34,460 bases of DNA from Burkholderiaceae bacterium. GTDB taxonomy: Bacteria; Pseudomonadota; Gammaproteobacteria; Burkholderiales; Burkholderiaceae_E. Where the stretch lies: contig JAGXFG010000045.1 of NCBI GenBank assembly GCA_024637395.1, forward strand, positions 1 to 34,460, read 5' to 3'. The notes below the pieces were generated by a model, which did no database searches, was not told the DNA's origin, and saw only the letters and a list, made by a program, of their open reading frames with translations. Positions 1 through 7,464 of the stretch are shown piece by piece (position 1 is the stretch's first letter; each line of letters starts with the position of its first letter). Both the position numbers and the translations under genes were made by a program.

Positions 1-1347
1 ATCACCGAGAATCTGCACGAGGTAAGAGTTGAAGCGCGCCGCCGATGCGCCATCGATCACGCGGTGATCCCACGACAGCGACAGCGGCAGGATCAGGCGC
101 GGCGCGAACTTCTCGCCATTCCAGGTCGGCCGCATCACCGCCCGGCATGCCCCCAGGATGGCGACTTCGGGCGCGTTGATGATCGGCGTGAAGTAGGTGC
201 CGCCGATGCCGCCCAGACTCGAAATCGAGAAGGTGCCACCCTGCATCTCGGTGGGCGAGAGCTTGCCCTCGCGGGCGCGTCCCGCCAGTGCCGACATCTC
301 CGCGCCGATCTCGGCCACGCCCTTGCGATCGGCGTCGCGAATCACCGGTACCACCAGGCCATTGGGCGTATCCGCCGCAAAGCCAATGTGGAAGTACTTG
401 CGATAGACCAGGTTGTCGCCGTCAAGCGCAGCGTTGAACTCCGGGAATTTCTTGAGCGCTGCAATGCACGCCCTGATCAGGAAGGCGAGCATGGTTATCT
501 TCACGCCGCTCTTGGCCTGCTCCTGGTTGAGCTGCACCCTAAAGGCTTCGAGTTCGGTGATGTCGGCATCGTCGTGATTGGTGACGTGCGGGATCATTAC
601 CCAGTTGCGATGCAGATTGGCCGCCGCGAGCTTCTTGAGGCGCGAACGCGGCACCACCTCCACCGGCCCGAACTTGGCGAAATCGACCTGCGGCCAGGGA
701 ATAAGGCCAAGCGCTGCACCCTCGCCAGCCGGCGCCGCCGTCACCGGTTGGGTCGCGGTCGCGACGGCTCCCTTGACGTAGGCCCGCACATCGTCCTGTG
801 TGATCCGGCGCTTCGGACCGGATCCGGGCACCAGGCTGAGATCGACGCCCAGTTCACGGGCGAACTTGCGCACCGATGGCGAAGCGTGGGGCTTGACCAC
901 GTGGGGCTCGTCACGCAGATCGACGGGCACCGGGTGTGGATGCGCGCGCGTCTCGGACGCCGCCGCTGGTGCCGGAGCAGCCGCGGCCGGCGCGGGAGCT
1001 GGTGCTGGTGCCGGTGCCGGCGCCGGTGCCGCTGCGGCCGGCGCAGGAGCCGGTGCCGGGGCAGCCGGTGCAGTGGCAGCCGGAGCAGCCGCCCCTGCCG
1101 CCGCTTCGCTGCTCTCGAGCATCAGCATCAACGTGCCCTCGGATACCTTGTCCCCGAGCGCTACCTTCATCTCGCGCACGACGCCGGCGGCCGAACTCGG
1201 AATTTCCATCGAGGCCTTGTCGCTCTCGACGGTTACCAGGCTCTGTTCCTTGGTGATGGTGTCACCAGGCTTGACCAACACCTCGATGATCTCGACTTCC
1301 TTGAAGTCGCCAATATCGGGAACCCTGATTTCGATGATCTGGCTCAT
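1..1347 (-). CDS. aceF: Pyruvate dehydrogenase E2, dihydrolipoamide acetyltransferase (partial at C-terminus)
   Basis: Transfers the acetyl group from E1 to CoA in the cytoplasmic pyruvate dehydrogenase complex. The frame is open from ATG 1347 to the window edge (449 codons). It has one N-terminal lipoyl domain (about 1-78) with the lipoyl lysine K44 in ESDKASMEIP, an Ala/Pro-rich swinging linker (about 81-131), an E3/E1-binding domain (about 154-192) and a catalytic domain ending in DHRVIDG (H428, D432). Only about the last 8-10 residues should be missing. It has one lipoyl domain where E. coli AceF has three. It starts 7 bases after the aceE stop, with GCGAGAT between them, so the two genes are surely co-transcribed. 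The next gene off the edge is likely lpd, but that is not visible. Confidence 0.96.
   Translation of the reverse strand, partial: MSQIIEIRVPDIGDFKEVEIIEVLVKPGDTITKEQSLVTVESDKASMEIPSSAAGVVREMKVALGDKVSEGTLMLMLESSEAAAGAAAPAATAPAAPAPAPAPAAAAPAPAPAPAPAPAPAAAAPAPAAASETRAHPHPVPVDLRDEPHVVKPHASPSVRKFARELGVDLSLVPGSGPKRRITQDDVRAYVKGAVATATQPVTAAPAGEGAALGLIPWPQVDFAKFGPVEVVPRSRLKKLAAANLHRNWVMIPHVTNHDDADITELEAFRVQLNQEQAKSGVKITMLAFLIRACIAALKKFPEFNAALDGDNLVYRKYFHIGFAADTPNGLVVPVIRDADRKGVAEIGAEMSALAGRAREGKLSPTEMQGGTFSISSLGGIGGTYFTPIINAPEVAILGACRAVMRPTWNGEKFAPRLILPLSLSWDHRVIDGASAARFNSYLVQILGD
958..1107 (-). repeat. Low-complexity Ala/Pro-coding tract inside aceF
   Basis: GC-rich quasi-repeats of GCN and CCN codons encode alternating Ala-Pro for about 50 residues. 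This is the flexible linker between the lipoyl and peripheral-subunit-binding domains. The same DNA gives long artificial open frames on the plus strand. Confidence 0.8.
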
Positions 1348-1354
1348 ATCTCGC

Positions 1355-4060
1355 TCACGCGTGGTGTGGGTTGGCTTTGTCGGGATTGACCCCGTACTTG
1401 CTGATCGCTTCCTTCACCTTCTTGGCCGGCAGGCTGCCTTCGTCGGCGAGTGCCCGCAGTACCGAGATCACCACGAAACGGCGATCGACCTCGAAGTGCT
1501 CGCGCAGCTTGGAGCGGAAATCCGAGCGTCCGAAGCCGTCGGTGCCGAGCACGCGATAGTCGCGTCCCTTGGGCATGTAGGCACGGATCTGCTCGGCGAA
1601 CAGCTTCATGTAGTCGGTCGCGGCCACGATCGGCCCGGAGCTCGATTCGAGCGCCCCGGTCACGTAGGCGAGCTGCTGCTTGCCGCCGGGGTTCAGCAGA
1701 TTGTTCCGCTCGCAGTCGAGTCCGTCGCGGCGCAGTTCGGTGAAACTGGTCACGCTCCAGACGTCGGCCGCGACGCCCCAATCGGCTTCGAGCATCTCGG
1801 CTGCCGCCATCACCTCGCGCAGGATCGTTCCCGAGCCCAGCAACTGGGCCCGCAGCGCGCGCCGTTTGCCTTTCTGGATCTGGTAGATCCCGCGGATGAT
1901 CCCCTCCTCGTCGCCCTTCTTCAGACCGGGGTGGGGGTAGTTCTCATTCATCAGCGTGAGGTAGTAGAAGACGTTTTCCTGATCCTGGACCATCCGCTTC
2001 ATGCCGTGCTGCATGATCACCGCCAGCTCGTGCGCGAAGGTTGGATCGTAGGAGACGCAGTTCGGGATCGTCGAGGACAGGATGTGACTGTGGCCGTCCT
2101 CGTGCTGCAGGCCTTCGCCGTTGAGCGTTGTGCGTCCCGCCGTGCCGCCGAGCAGGAATCCGCGCGCCTGCATGTCGCCGGCCGCCCATGCCAGGTCGCC
2201 GATGCGCTGGAAACCGAACATCGAGTAGTAGATGTAGAACGGCAGCATGATGAGATTGTTGGTCGAGTAGGAAGTCGCCGCGGCGATCCACGAGCTGAAC
2301 GCGCCCGCCTCGTTGATCCCTTCCTCCAGGATCTGGCCGGAGGCGTCCTCGCGGTAATACATCACCTGGTCGCGGTCCACCGGCTCGTACTTCTGGCCCT
2401 CGGGAGCGTAGATGCCGAGCTGGCGGAACATTCCTTCCATGCCGAACGTGCGCGCCTCGTCGGGAACGATGGGCACCGTGCGCGGCCCGATTTCCTTGTC
2501 GCGCAGCACGGTGGTGAGAATGCGCACGAACGCCTGGGTCGTCGAAATCTCGCGTCCCGCGGCGGTCGGCTCGAGCATCGCCTGGAACGTCGCGAGTTCC
2601 GGCACCTTGAGCGACTCGTCGGCCAGTCGGCGGCGCTGCGGCAGATAGCCACCGAGCGCCTGGCGACGGGAATGCATGTACTGCATCTCGGGCGCGTCTT
2701 CGGCCGGCTTGTAGAACGGCAGGTCGGCGAGCTGATCGTCGGGGATCGGGATGTTGAAGCGATCGCGAAACGCCTTGATTGACTCGGTGTCGAGCTTCTT
2801 GAGCTGGTGGGACGGGTTCTTGGCCTCGCCCGCCGGGCCCATGCCCCAGCCCTTGACGGTCTTGACCAGGAGCACCGTGGGGGCGCCCTTGTGGCGCACC
2901 GCCGCATCAAAGGCAGCGTAGACCTTGTAGGGGTCATGGCCGCCTCGGTTGAGCCGCCAGATATCGGCGTCGGTCATGCGCGAGACCATTTCCAGCAGCT
3001 TGGGATGCTTGCCGAAGAAATGCTTGCGCACGTAGGCTCCGTCGTTGGCCTTGTACGCCTGGTACTCGCCGTCGACGGTCTCTTCCATCACGCGCCGCAG
3101 GATGCCTTCGTTGTCGTGCGCCAGCAGCGGGTCCCAGTAGGAACCCCAAATCAGCTTGATGACGTTCCAGTGGCTGCCGCGGAAATCACCCTCGAGTTCC
3201 TGGATGATCTTGCCGTTGCCGCGCACGGGCCCGTCGAGCCGCTGCAAATTGCAGTTGACCACGAAGATCAGGTTGTCGAGATTCTCGCGTGAGGCCATGC
3301 CGATCGCGCCCCGCGACTCGGGCTCGTCCATCTCACCGTCGCCGCAGAAGACCCACACCTTGCGGTTGCTGGTGTCGGCCAGGCCACGGGCGTGGAGATA
3401 CTTGAGGAACCGCGCCTGGTAGATCCCCATCAGCGGGCCAAGCCCCATCGACACCGTCGGGAACTGCCAGAAATCGGGCAACAGCTTGGGATGCGGGTAC
3501 GAAGGCAGTCCCTTGCCGTCGACCTCCTGGCGGAAATGCAGCAGTTGGTCTTCGGTCAGGCGCCCCTCGACGAAGGCGCGCCCGTAGAGGCCGGGCGCGG
3601 AGTGACCCTGGAAATAGATCAGGTCGCCGCCATGGCCCTCGTGCGGGGCGTTCCAGAAATGATTCATCCCGGCGCCGATCATCGTCGCCAGTGACGCGAA
3701 CGAAGCGATGTGACCGCCCAGGTCGCCGCCATCGGGGGGGTTGTGCTTGTTGGCCTTGACCACCATCTCTATCGCGTTCCAGCGCACATGGGAACGAATC
3801 CGCTCCCCGAACTCGGTGTTGCCCGGGTTCTGCGCCTCGAGGTGCGCGGGAATGGTGTTGACGTACGCGGTGTGGGCCGAGAACGGCAGATAGGCGCCGT
3901 TGCGCCGCGCCAGATCAGTCAGGCGCTGGAGCAGGTAGTGGGCGCGCTCCGGCCCCTCCCGATCAATCACCGCTTCGAGAGCGTCGAGCCACTCGCCAGT
4001 TTCGAGGCTGTCGTTATCCTTTGGCAGATCATCGGTGAGGAGGTGGGAACTGGCAGACAT
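1355..4060 (-). CDS. aceE: Pyruvate dehydrogenase E1 component, homodimeric type
   Basis: TPP-dependent decarboxylation of pyruvate and reductive acetylation of the E2 lipoyl group. The protein is 901 aa, close to the roughly 890 aa usual for AceE. The N-terminus (ETGEWLDALEAVIDREGPER) matches the proteobacterial E1p pattern. The TPP/Mg2+ motif runs from GDGEMDEPES (GDG at 240-242) to NCN (269-271). I chose ATG 4060 because it is preceded by AAGGAG at good spacing; the frame stays open for 16 more codons upstream, but that stretch is not family-like. It is the first gene of the aceE-aceF operon, and its stop lies 7 bases before aceF. No PdhR-type operator could be identified upstream. Confidence 0.97.
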   Translation of the reverse strand: MSASSHLLTDDLPKDNDSLETGEWLDALEAVIDREGPERAHYLLQRLTDLARRNGAYLPFSAHTAYVNTIPAHLEAQNPGNTEFGERIRSHVRWNAIEMVVKANKHNPPDGGDLGGHIASFASLATMIGAGMNHFWNAPHEGHGGDLIYFQGHSAPGLYGRAFVEGRLTEDQLLHFRQEVDGKGLPSYPHPKLLPDFWQFPTVSMGLGPLMGIYQARFLKYLHARGLADTSNRKVWVFCGDGEMDEPESRGAIGMASRENLDNLIFVVNCNLQRLDGPVRGNGKIIQELEGDFRGSHWNVIKLIWGSYWDPLLAHDNEGILRRVMEETVDGEYQAYKANDGAYVRKHFFGKHPKLLEMVSRMTDADIWRLNRGGHDPYKVYAAFDAAVRHKGAPTVLLVKTVKGWGMGPAGEAKNPSHQLKKLDTESIKAFRDRFNIPIPDDQLADLPFYKPAEDAPEMQYMHSRRQALGGYLPQRRRLADESLKVPELATFQAMLEPTAAGREISTTQAFVRILTTVLRDKEIGPRTVPIVPDEARTFGMEGMFRQLGIYAPEGQKYEPVDRDQVMYYREDASGQILEEGINEAGAFSSWIAAATSYSTNNLIMLPFYIYYSMFGFQRIGDLAWAAGDMQARGFLLGGTAGRTTLNGEGLQHEDGHSHILSSTIPNCVSYDPTFAHELAVIMQHGMKRMVQDQENVFYYLTLMNENYPHPGLKKGDEEGIIRGIYQIQKGKRRALRAQLLGSGTILREVMAAAEMLEADWGVAADVWSVTSFTELRRDGLDCERNNLLNPGGKQQLAYVTGALESSSGPIVAATDYMKLFAEQIRAYMPKGRDYRVLGTDGFGRSDFRSKLREHFEVDRRFVVISVLRALADEGSLPAKKVKEAISKYGVNPDKANPHHA

Positions 4061-4352
4061 GAGGCTGCTCCTTATTGGGGTCTTACTGGCAATCGACAGG
4101 GGCCGCAATGCAGCAGCCCAGGCTATTTCTCATCTGGCGCAAAATTCTACCGCCATATGATATTCCGCAGCGACAAACGCCCACCACCAACGTGGGCAAG
4201 CGGGCGCCAGCGTCCAGCCTTGTCACTATAAACGAGCATTGTTGACCATTGCTTAAATACTGTCGGCAATCGCCACAACAGCAGCACCGCTTTGGGTTGC
4301 TGGCCCGAAGAGCCACCATTGGGTCATGCGAGCTGATACAATGCATGGCTGT
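4061..4352. other. Intergenic region between aceE and tRNA-Arg
   Basis: This must contain the aceE promoter (leftward) and the tRNA promoter (rightward). No convincing -35/-10 pair was found for aceE by eye. Minus-strand frames here that read like MARPAGIEPTT are the familiar antisense of a tRNA gene and were not called. Confidence 0.5.
4337..4342 (+). promoter_or_regulatory. Possible -10 box of tRNA-Arg
   Basis: TACAAT lies 10 bases before the first base of the tRNA, the expected distance for a tRNA promoter. No good -35 hexamer is seen at 16-18 bases upstream, so the call rests on position and on four or five consensus bases. Confidence 0.35.
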
Positions 4353-4429
4353 GCGCCCGTAGCTCAGCTGGATAGAGTACCTGGCTACGAACCAGGGGGT
4401 CGTGGGTTCAATTCCTGCCGGGCGCGCCA
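4353..4429 (+). tRNA. tRNA-Arg (anticodon ACG)
   Basis: A 77-base cloverleaf with encoded CCA. The acceptor stem is GCGCCCG/CGGGCGC, the D stem is GCTC/GAGT, and the anticodon stem CCTGG/CCAGG closes the loop CTACGAA (ACG, read as ICG for CGU/CGC/CGA). The T-arm GTGGG-TTCAATT-CCTGC uses two wobble pairs. From the anticodon loop onward the sequence is repeated exactly at 6062. The copy here has both halves and is the functional gene. It is the integration target of the element to its right. Confidence 0.97.
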
Positions 4430-4466
4430 TTTTTATCAAGGGGTTAGCGCGAGCTAGCCCCTTTTC
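4385..4466 (+). repeat. 82-bp perfect direct repeat, left copy (attL-like)
   Basis: Bases 4385-4466 are identical to 6062-6143. The repeat begins in the tRNA anticodon loop, spans the 3' half of the tRNA and its terminator, and ends within the stop codon of the integrase remnant. Similarity continues imperfectly and without gaps to 4494/6171 (shared GTAGCCGGATCGTAGC). Crossover in an anticodon loop and a repeat covering the tRNA 3' half are classic for tyrosine-recombinase elements. Confidence 0.9.
4438..4465 (+). terminator. Rho-independent terminator of tRNA-Arg
   Basis: The hairpin AGGGGTTAGC-GCGA-GCTAGCCCCT has one G-T wobble and is followed by TTTTC. It lies nine bases past the tRNA CCA end. 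It is copied with the repeat at 6115-6142. Confidence 0.8.
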
Positions 4467-4653
4467 ATTGCGCGCTACGTAGCCGGATCGTAGCCAATTC
4501 CCCCGTACTTTCTCCAACCAGCCTCAGACCGGACATGCGCTCGGCGTATTCGGCCAGGTGCTCCCCGGACGGATGGGCGTAGCGCCGCACCATATCCGCA
4601 GACTCCCAACCGCCCAGCACATGCAGGGGGCTTTTGAATAAGAGAGCCCACAA
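4465..4653 (-). pseudogene. Tyrosine integrase, C-terminal remnant
   Basis: The frame encodes 62 aa, of which about residues 9-46 match the C-terminal end of phage/island integrases: LHVLGGWESADMVRRYAH then EHLAEYAERM. Tyr25, in the RRYAH context, is the expected catalytic tyrosine. The catalytic Arg-His-Arg region upstream is absent, and the usual three residues between HVL and GGW appear to be lost. Its stop codon coincides with the end of the direct repeat, as when an integrase gene abuts its att site. A terminator and the PEP-CTERM gene lie immediately upstream, so the 5' part was replaced or deleted. Confidence 0.75.
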
Positions 4654-4657
4654 AGAA

Positions 4658-4682
4658 AAAGGCGACCACGAGGTCGCCTTTT
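4658..4682 (-). terminator. Terminator after the PEP-CTERM gene
   Basis: The perfect stem GGCGACC/GGTCGCC has a 4-base loop. On the minus strand it is followed by TTTTTCTTTG, and on the plus strand by TTTT, so it may work in both directions. It lies 15 bases past the stop of the PEP-CTERM gene. Confidence 0.85.
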
Positions 4683-4697
4683 AGCTGCCCTAATCCT

Positions 4698-5648
4698 CTA
4701 TGTCCGGCGGCGCAAGAGGCGCATGCCGACAAGTGCCGCACCTAACAGGACAATGGTGCCCGGCTCAGGGACCGTTCCACCTGCACCCGGTAACGTCGAA
4801 ACCAGCCCCAGGCCGACGAAGCCGTATCCATACGCAGGCGCGTACGAGTACCCGTCAGTCCCGGGGGTGTTGCCGGTAGTGTAGGAATATGCCTCGGCAC
4901 TAACCGAACCTAACGCTGCCAACAGGCCAGATACCGATGAATCAGCACCGATATAGGTATCAAAGGTTTCGCTGGCACCAGACGCTAGATCGCCGAAAAC
5001 AAAAACGAAGTAGCCGCCCTTGTCGCCAGCGCTATCAACCACGTTCAGGTCCTGCTCCTGACTACGGAGAACAAGAGGGTTTGGAACAGCGAACGGGTTG
5101 GTGGAAGTCGACAACACTTTGCCGCCGGGACCAGTCGGCGTACCCCCGTAAACGGTCGTGTAGTTAGAGCCGAAATAGCCCGGACTAACGTCCCAGTCCA
5201 AGGTACGAGCGTAGCGCACGTCGGTCAAAGATGCACCCGTCGTGTTCTCCAGTTCGACCTTTACTTTGAATAGCTTGCCGCCCGCGGCGGAACTGTAGGT
5301 CTGCGTGACTTGTAACCCGTTAGACAACATGACTACCGACTGTGCCGAAAGACTGGCTCCACTTGCAATCGTAGTCGTCGTCAACGCGGAAGAAAGACCG
5401 GTTCCATAAAGACCATAGACATAACCTGACGACCCACCAGCAGACGCACCCCAGCCTTCGCACAAACAGCCCGGTGTTATTGCATCACCTGTCGGCCCAA
5501 CCAACCCTACCCTGAGCGCCCCAAGACCACCATTGTCTGCGACACCCATCTGGATGAGACCAGTGTCCAACACTATAGAGGCAGCTTGTGCCCCGACCGG
5601 TGCGATCGCTAAAACAGCGGCCGCAACCCCCAGCTTTAAGGTATTCAT
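4698..5648 (-). CDS. PEP-CTERM sorting domain-containing exported protein
   Basis: 316 aa. A signal peptide (MNTLKLGVAAAVLAIAPVGA, cleavage near AQA-A) is followed by a Gly/Ser/Thr-rich domain of unknown function (about 24-285). The C-terminal sorting signal is VPEPG, a hydrophobic helix and RLLRRRT. The family is handled by exosortase/EpsH and ends at or outside the outer membrane. The body has aromatic YSY/YGYG motifs and an LDWDVSPG segment, but I recognise no enzymatic domain. The start is supported by GGGAGAGGAAAC just upstream. It is the only intact gene inside the tRNA-Arg element, and no exosortase is present in the window. Codon use is less GC-biased than its neighbours, consistent with transfer. 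Confidence 0.9.
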   Translation of the reverse strand: MNTLKLGVAAAVLAIAPVGAQAASIVLDTGLIQMGVADNGGLGALRVGLVGPTGDAITPGCLCEGWGASAGGSSGYVYGLYGTGLSSALTTTTIASGASLSAQSVVMLSNGLQVTQTYSSAAGGKLFKVKVELENTTGASLTDVRYARTLDWDVSPGYFGSNYTTVYGGTPTGPGGKVLSTSTNPFAVPNPLVLRSQEQDLNVVDSAGDKGGYFVFVFGDLASGASETFDTYIGADSSVSGLLAALGSVSAEAYSYTTGNTPGTDGYSYAPAYGYGFVGLGLVSTLPGAGGTVPEPGTIVLLGAALVGMRLLRRRT

Positions 5649-5725
5649 GTTTCCTCTCCCTCAAAATGATCCAGCGAGGCAAAACCCCTTACTTAACGGC
5701 GATGTGGCGGCTCTCTAGCGTCATC

Positions 5726-5737
5726 TCGGTTAACCGA
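5726..5737. promoter_or_regulatory. Palindrome TCGGTTAACCGA, possible operator
   Basis: A perfect 12-base palindrome about 80 bases upstream of the PEP-CTERM start on the minus strand, where a repressor or activator could bind. No cognate regulator can be named. Confidence 0.3.
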
Positions 5738-5970
5738 AATTTGGCGCTCTCCGGCGCCATCACGGCACAACCACAGTAGTCAGCAAATATCGTTCCTACG
5801 TGACCTACCAACGCGGAATCAATGACTTAGGGATTACGAATGTTGTGAGACCGCTTCGATTGTAAGGTTTTTCGACACCGAACTCGCAATGCACAAGTCC
5901 CATGTTAGAGCCTTGGTCCGGGAGCCAATCAGACACCGGGCGCCGTGAACACTCCACCGACCAGCCTGGT

Positions 5971-5992
5971 TGTGCCTAAACTGTGCCTTAGA
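5971..5992. repeat. Two 11-bp direct repeats, possible integrase arm sites
   Basis: TGTGCCTAAAC and TGTGCCTTAGA are adjacent and share TGTGCCT at 11-base spacing, one helical turn. Their position close to the right repeat is where arm-type integrase sites or excisionase sites would lie. This is an inference from position only. Confidence 0.25.
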
Positions 5993-6061
5993 GTGGCTGG
6001 AAGGGGCTTTGGCAAGCACCGCAAGTTATTGATTTAACACTATTAATACCGCTTCCGGCCC

Positions 6062-6143
6062 CTACGAACCAGGGGGTCGTGGGTTCAATTCCTGCCGGGC
6101 GCGCCATTTTTATCAAGGGGTTAGCGCGAGCTAGCCCCTTTTC
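6062..6143 (+). repeat. 82-bp direct repeat, right copy (attR-like; 3' half of tRNA-Arg)
   Basis: Exact copy of 4385-4466. It holds the tRNA-Arg anticodon loop, T-arm, acceptor 3' strand and CCA, but no 5' half, so it is not a working tRNA. The terminator is copied too. Beyond 6143 the sequence stays related to the end of the integrase remnant (shared GTAGCCGGATCGTAGC at 6156-6171), which suggests a second, more decayed element to the right or a longer original att region. Confidence 0.9.
6115..6142 (+). terminator. Duplicated tRNA terminator
   Basis: Same hairpin and T-run as at 4438-4465, carried along within the direct repeat. It may shield the diguanylate cyclase gene from read-through. 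Confidence 0.6.
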
Positions 6144-6239
6144 TTTGGGAGCCAGGTAGCCGGATCGTAGCTATGCCGCTCGTCTGGTCGATGGAAATCG
6201 GTCTTGCGCACGACTAGGGGCCGCCGGTAGCATCGCCCG

Positions 6240-7391
6240 ATGCACGCGAACCCCATCCCAGGGCACCTGCGCGCCGCCTTCGAGGAAAATCTTGCCGAAG
6301 AGCGCGTTCGCAGCATGCGGGAAAGCTGCGTGCTGGCCGCGGTGCTGTACGCCTTGTTTGGCATTCTCGACATCTGGGCCATACCCAGCGAACTGCAGGC
6401 GGTCTGGCTGATCAGGGCGATCGTCGTGCTCATGCTGGCTGGCCTTTACTGGTCCACCCATTTCCAGTTCTGGAGAAAGCGTTACGTACCCCTGGCCGTG
6501 GGTATGTACCTCGGGATGGGCCTGGGCATCGAGGCCATGGTTTACCTCGCCGGGCCGGACGATCTTGCCAAGCATCTCTACTACACCGGACTGATTCTGG
6601 TCGTCATGGCACTCTACGCCTGGTCGTTCATGCGCATCTGGCAGAACGCGGCGACGGGATTCACTCTGGTCGCCCTCTATGTGCTGATCGCACTGCGGGT
6701 TCAAGACATGGCTACCCCGCAGGAATGGCCGGTGCTGCTGACGAACTGTTTCTTCTTCGTGAGCGCCAATGTCATCGGGATATATGCAAACGCAATGCGC
6801 GGCCGTTACCTTCGGGAGAGCTTCCTGCTGCGTCAGGCCTTGATCACCGACCTCCAGCGCACTCAGGCAGAGAAGAGAGAGAGTGAGTTCTGGTCGGAAC
6901 ACGATTCGCTCACCGGCCTGCCGAACCGCAAGTACCTGATGCCGAGACTCGCCGGAGCCATTGCGAAGTCCGCAGGAGACGGAACGAGGCTGGCTCTGCT
7001 GTTCATCGATCTGGACGGCTTCAAGGCGATCAACGATCACTTGGGCCATGCCACCGGAGATGCGGTGCTGCAGGTGGTGGGAAAACGGCTGGCCAGTTGT
7101 GTGCGCGAACACGACCTGATTGCCCGCATCGGCGGCGACGAGTTCGTGGTGGTGCTGACCATCGATGCGAGTCTTGACGAAGCGGTCTTGCGGGTCGCCA
7201 ATTCGATCATTGCCGCCATCGAAAGCCCGATCCGCGACCCGGACATCGGCCGCAAGCTATCGGGCAGTATCGGCATTGCCGTCTTCCCCGACGATGGCGC
7301 AAGCGCCGATGCCCTGTTGACGGCGGCCGATCGCCAGCTCTATGAGGCCAAGCGTCAAGGCCAGGGAAGCGTCTGCCTGGCCCAGTGCTGA
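6240..7391 (+). CDS. Membrane diguanylate cyclase (GGDEF)
   Basis: 383 aa. Makes the second messenger c-di-GMP from two GTP. The N-terminal half (about 30-185) has about six hydrophobic segments forming an uncharacterised membrane sensor module, followed by a short helical linker (about 190-220). The GGDEF domain follows: SLTGLPNR (223-230), DLDGFKAINDHLGH, and an intact active site GGDEF at 298-302. An inhibitory I-site RxxD (R289, D292) lies exactly five residues ahead, so the enzyme should be active and product-inhibited. The start has no clear Shine-Dalgarno; AGGGG lies about 20 bases upstream, so a different start is possible. It is the first gene outside the tRNA-Arg element and stands alone. 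C-di-GMP commonly controls exopolysaccharide and biofilm, with which PEP-CTERM proteins are also linked. Confidence 0.92.
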   Translation: MHANPIPGHLRAAFEENLAEERVRSMRESCVLAAVLYALFGILDIWAIPSELQAVWLIRAIVVLMLAGLYWSTHFQFWRKRYVPLAVGMYLGMGLGIEAMVYLAGPDDLAKHLYYTGLILVVMALYAWSFMRIWQNAATGFTLVALYVLIALRVQDMATPQEWPVLLTNCFFFVSANVIGIYANAMRGRYLRESFLLRQALITDLQRTQAEKRESEFWSEHDSLTGLPNRKYLMPRLAGAIAKSAGDGTRLALLFIDLDGFKAINDHLGHATGDAVLQVVGKRLASCVREHDLIARIGGDEFVVVLTIDASLDEAVLRVANSIIAAIESPIRDPDIGRKLSGSIGIAVFPDDGASADALLTAADRQLYEAKRQGQGSVCLAQC

Positions 7392-7464
7392 CCAGGAAGA
7401 CAGCCAGCCAACAAAGCGCCCAGCGCAAGACTACCGAGCGCGGAATCGGCCGCACCCTCGCCGC

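Larger units (their letters stand above)
5649..6061. other. Intergenic, non-coding part of the mini-element
   Basis: No supported gene. It must contain the promoter of the PEP-CTERM gene. Features seen are a 12-base palindrome at 5726-5737, an inverted pair TGGCGC/GCGCCA just beyond it, and two 11-base direct repeats beginning TGTGCCT at 5971 and 5982, about 80 bases from the right repeat. No sigma-54 type GG-N10-GC site was found upstream of the PEP-CTERM gene. Confidence 0.5.
4385..6143. mobile_element. Decayed integrative mini-element in tRNA-Arg
   Basis: The segment is bounded by the two 82-base repeats and totals about 1.7 kb. It contains, left to right, a truncated integrase pointing at the tRNA, a terminator, one PEP-CTERM gene and about 410 bases of non-coding DNA. 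The interior is visibly richer in A/T than the flanking genes (judged by eye). Integrase next to the tRNA, a tRNA 3' end duplicated at the far side, and foreign composition together make an integrative element the best explanation. With the Arg-His-Arg part of the integrase gone it cannot move by itself. Confidence 0.75.

Noticed and set aside
958-1107. Possible CRISPR or tandem repeat array
   Set aside because: No spacers; the repeats are codon repeats of an Ala/Pro linker in aceF.
64-2782. Long plus-strand frames (441 and 660 aa) opposite aceF and aceE
   Set aside because: They are GC-rich antisense shadows; the minus-strand aceE and aceF frames have complete family motifs and good ribosome sites.
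4083-4517. Minus-strand frame containing MARPAGIEPTTPW across the tRNA
   Set aside because: This is the well-known false protein produced by the antisense of a tRNA gene; the DNA is fully explained by tRNA-Arg and its terminator.
6171-7112. Minus-strand 313-aa frame opposite the GGDEF gene
   Set aside because: Antisense shadow with no recognisable motif; the plus-strand protein has an intact GGDEF and I-site.
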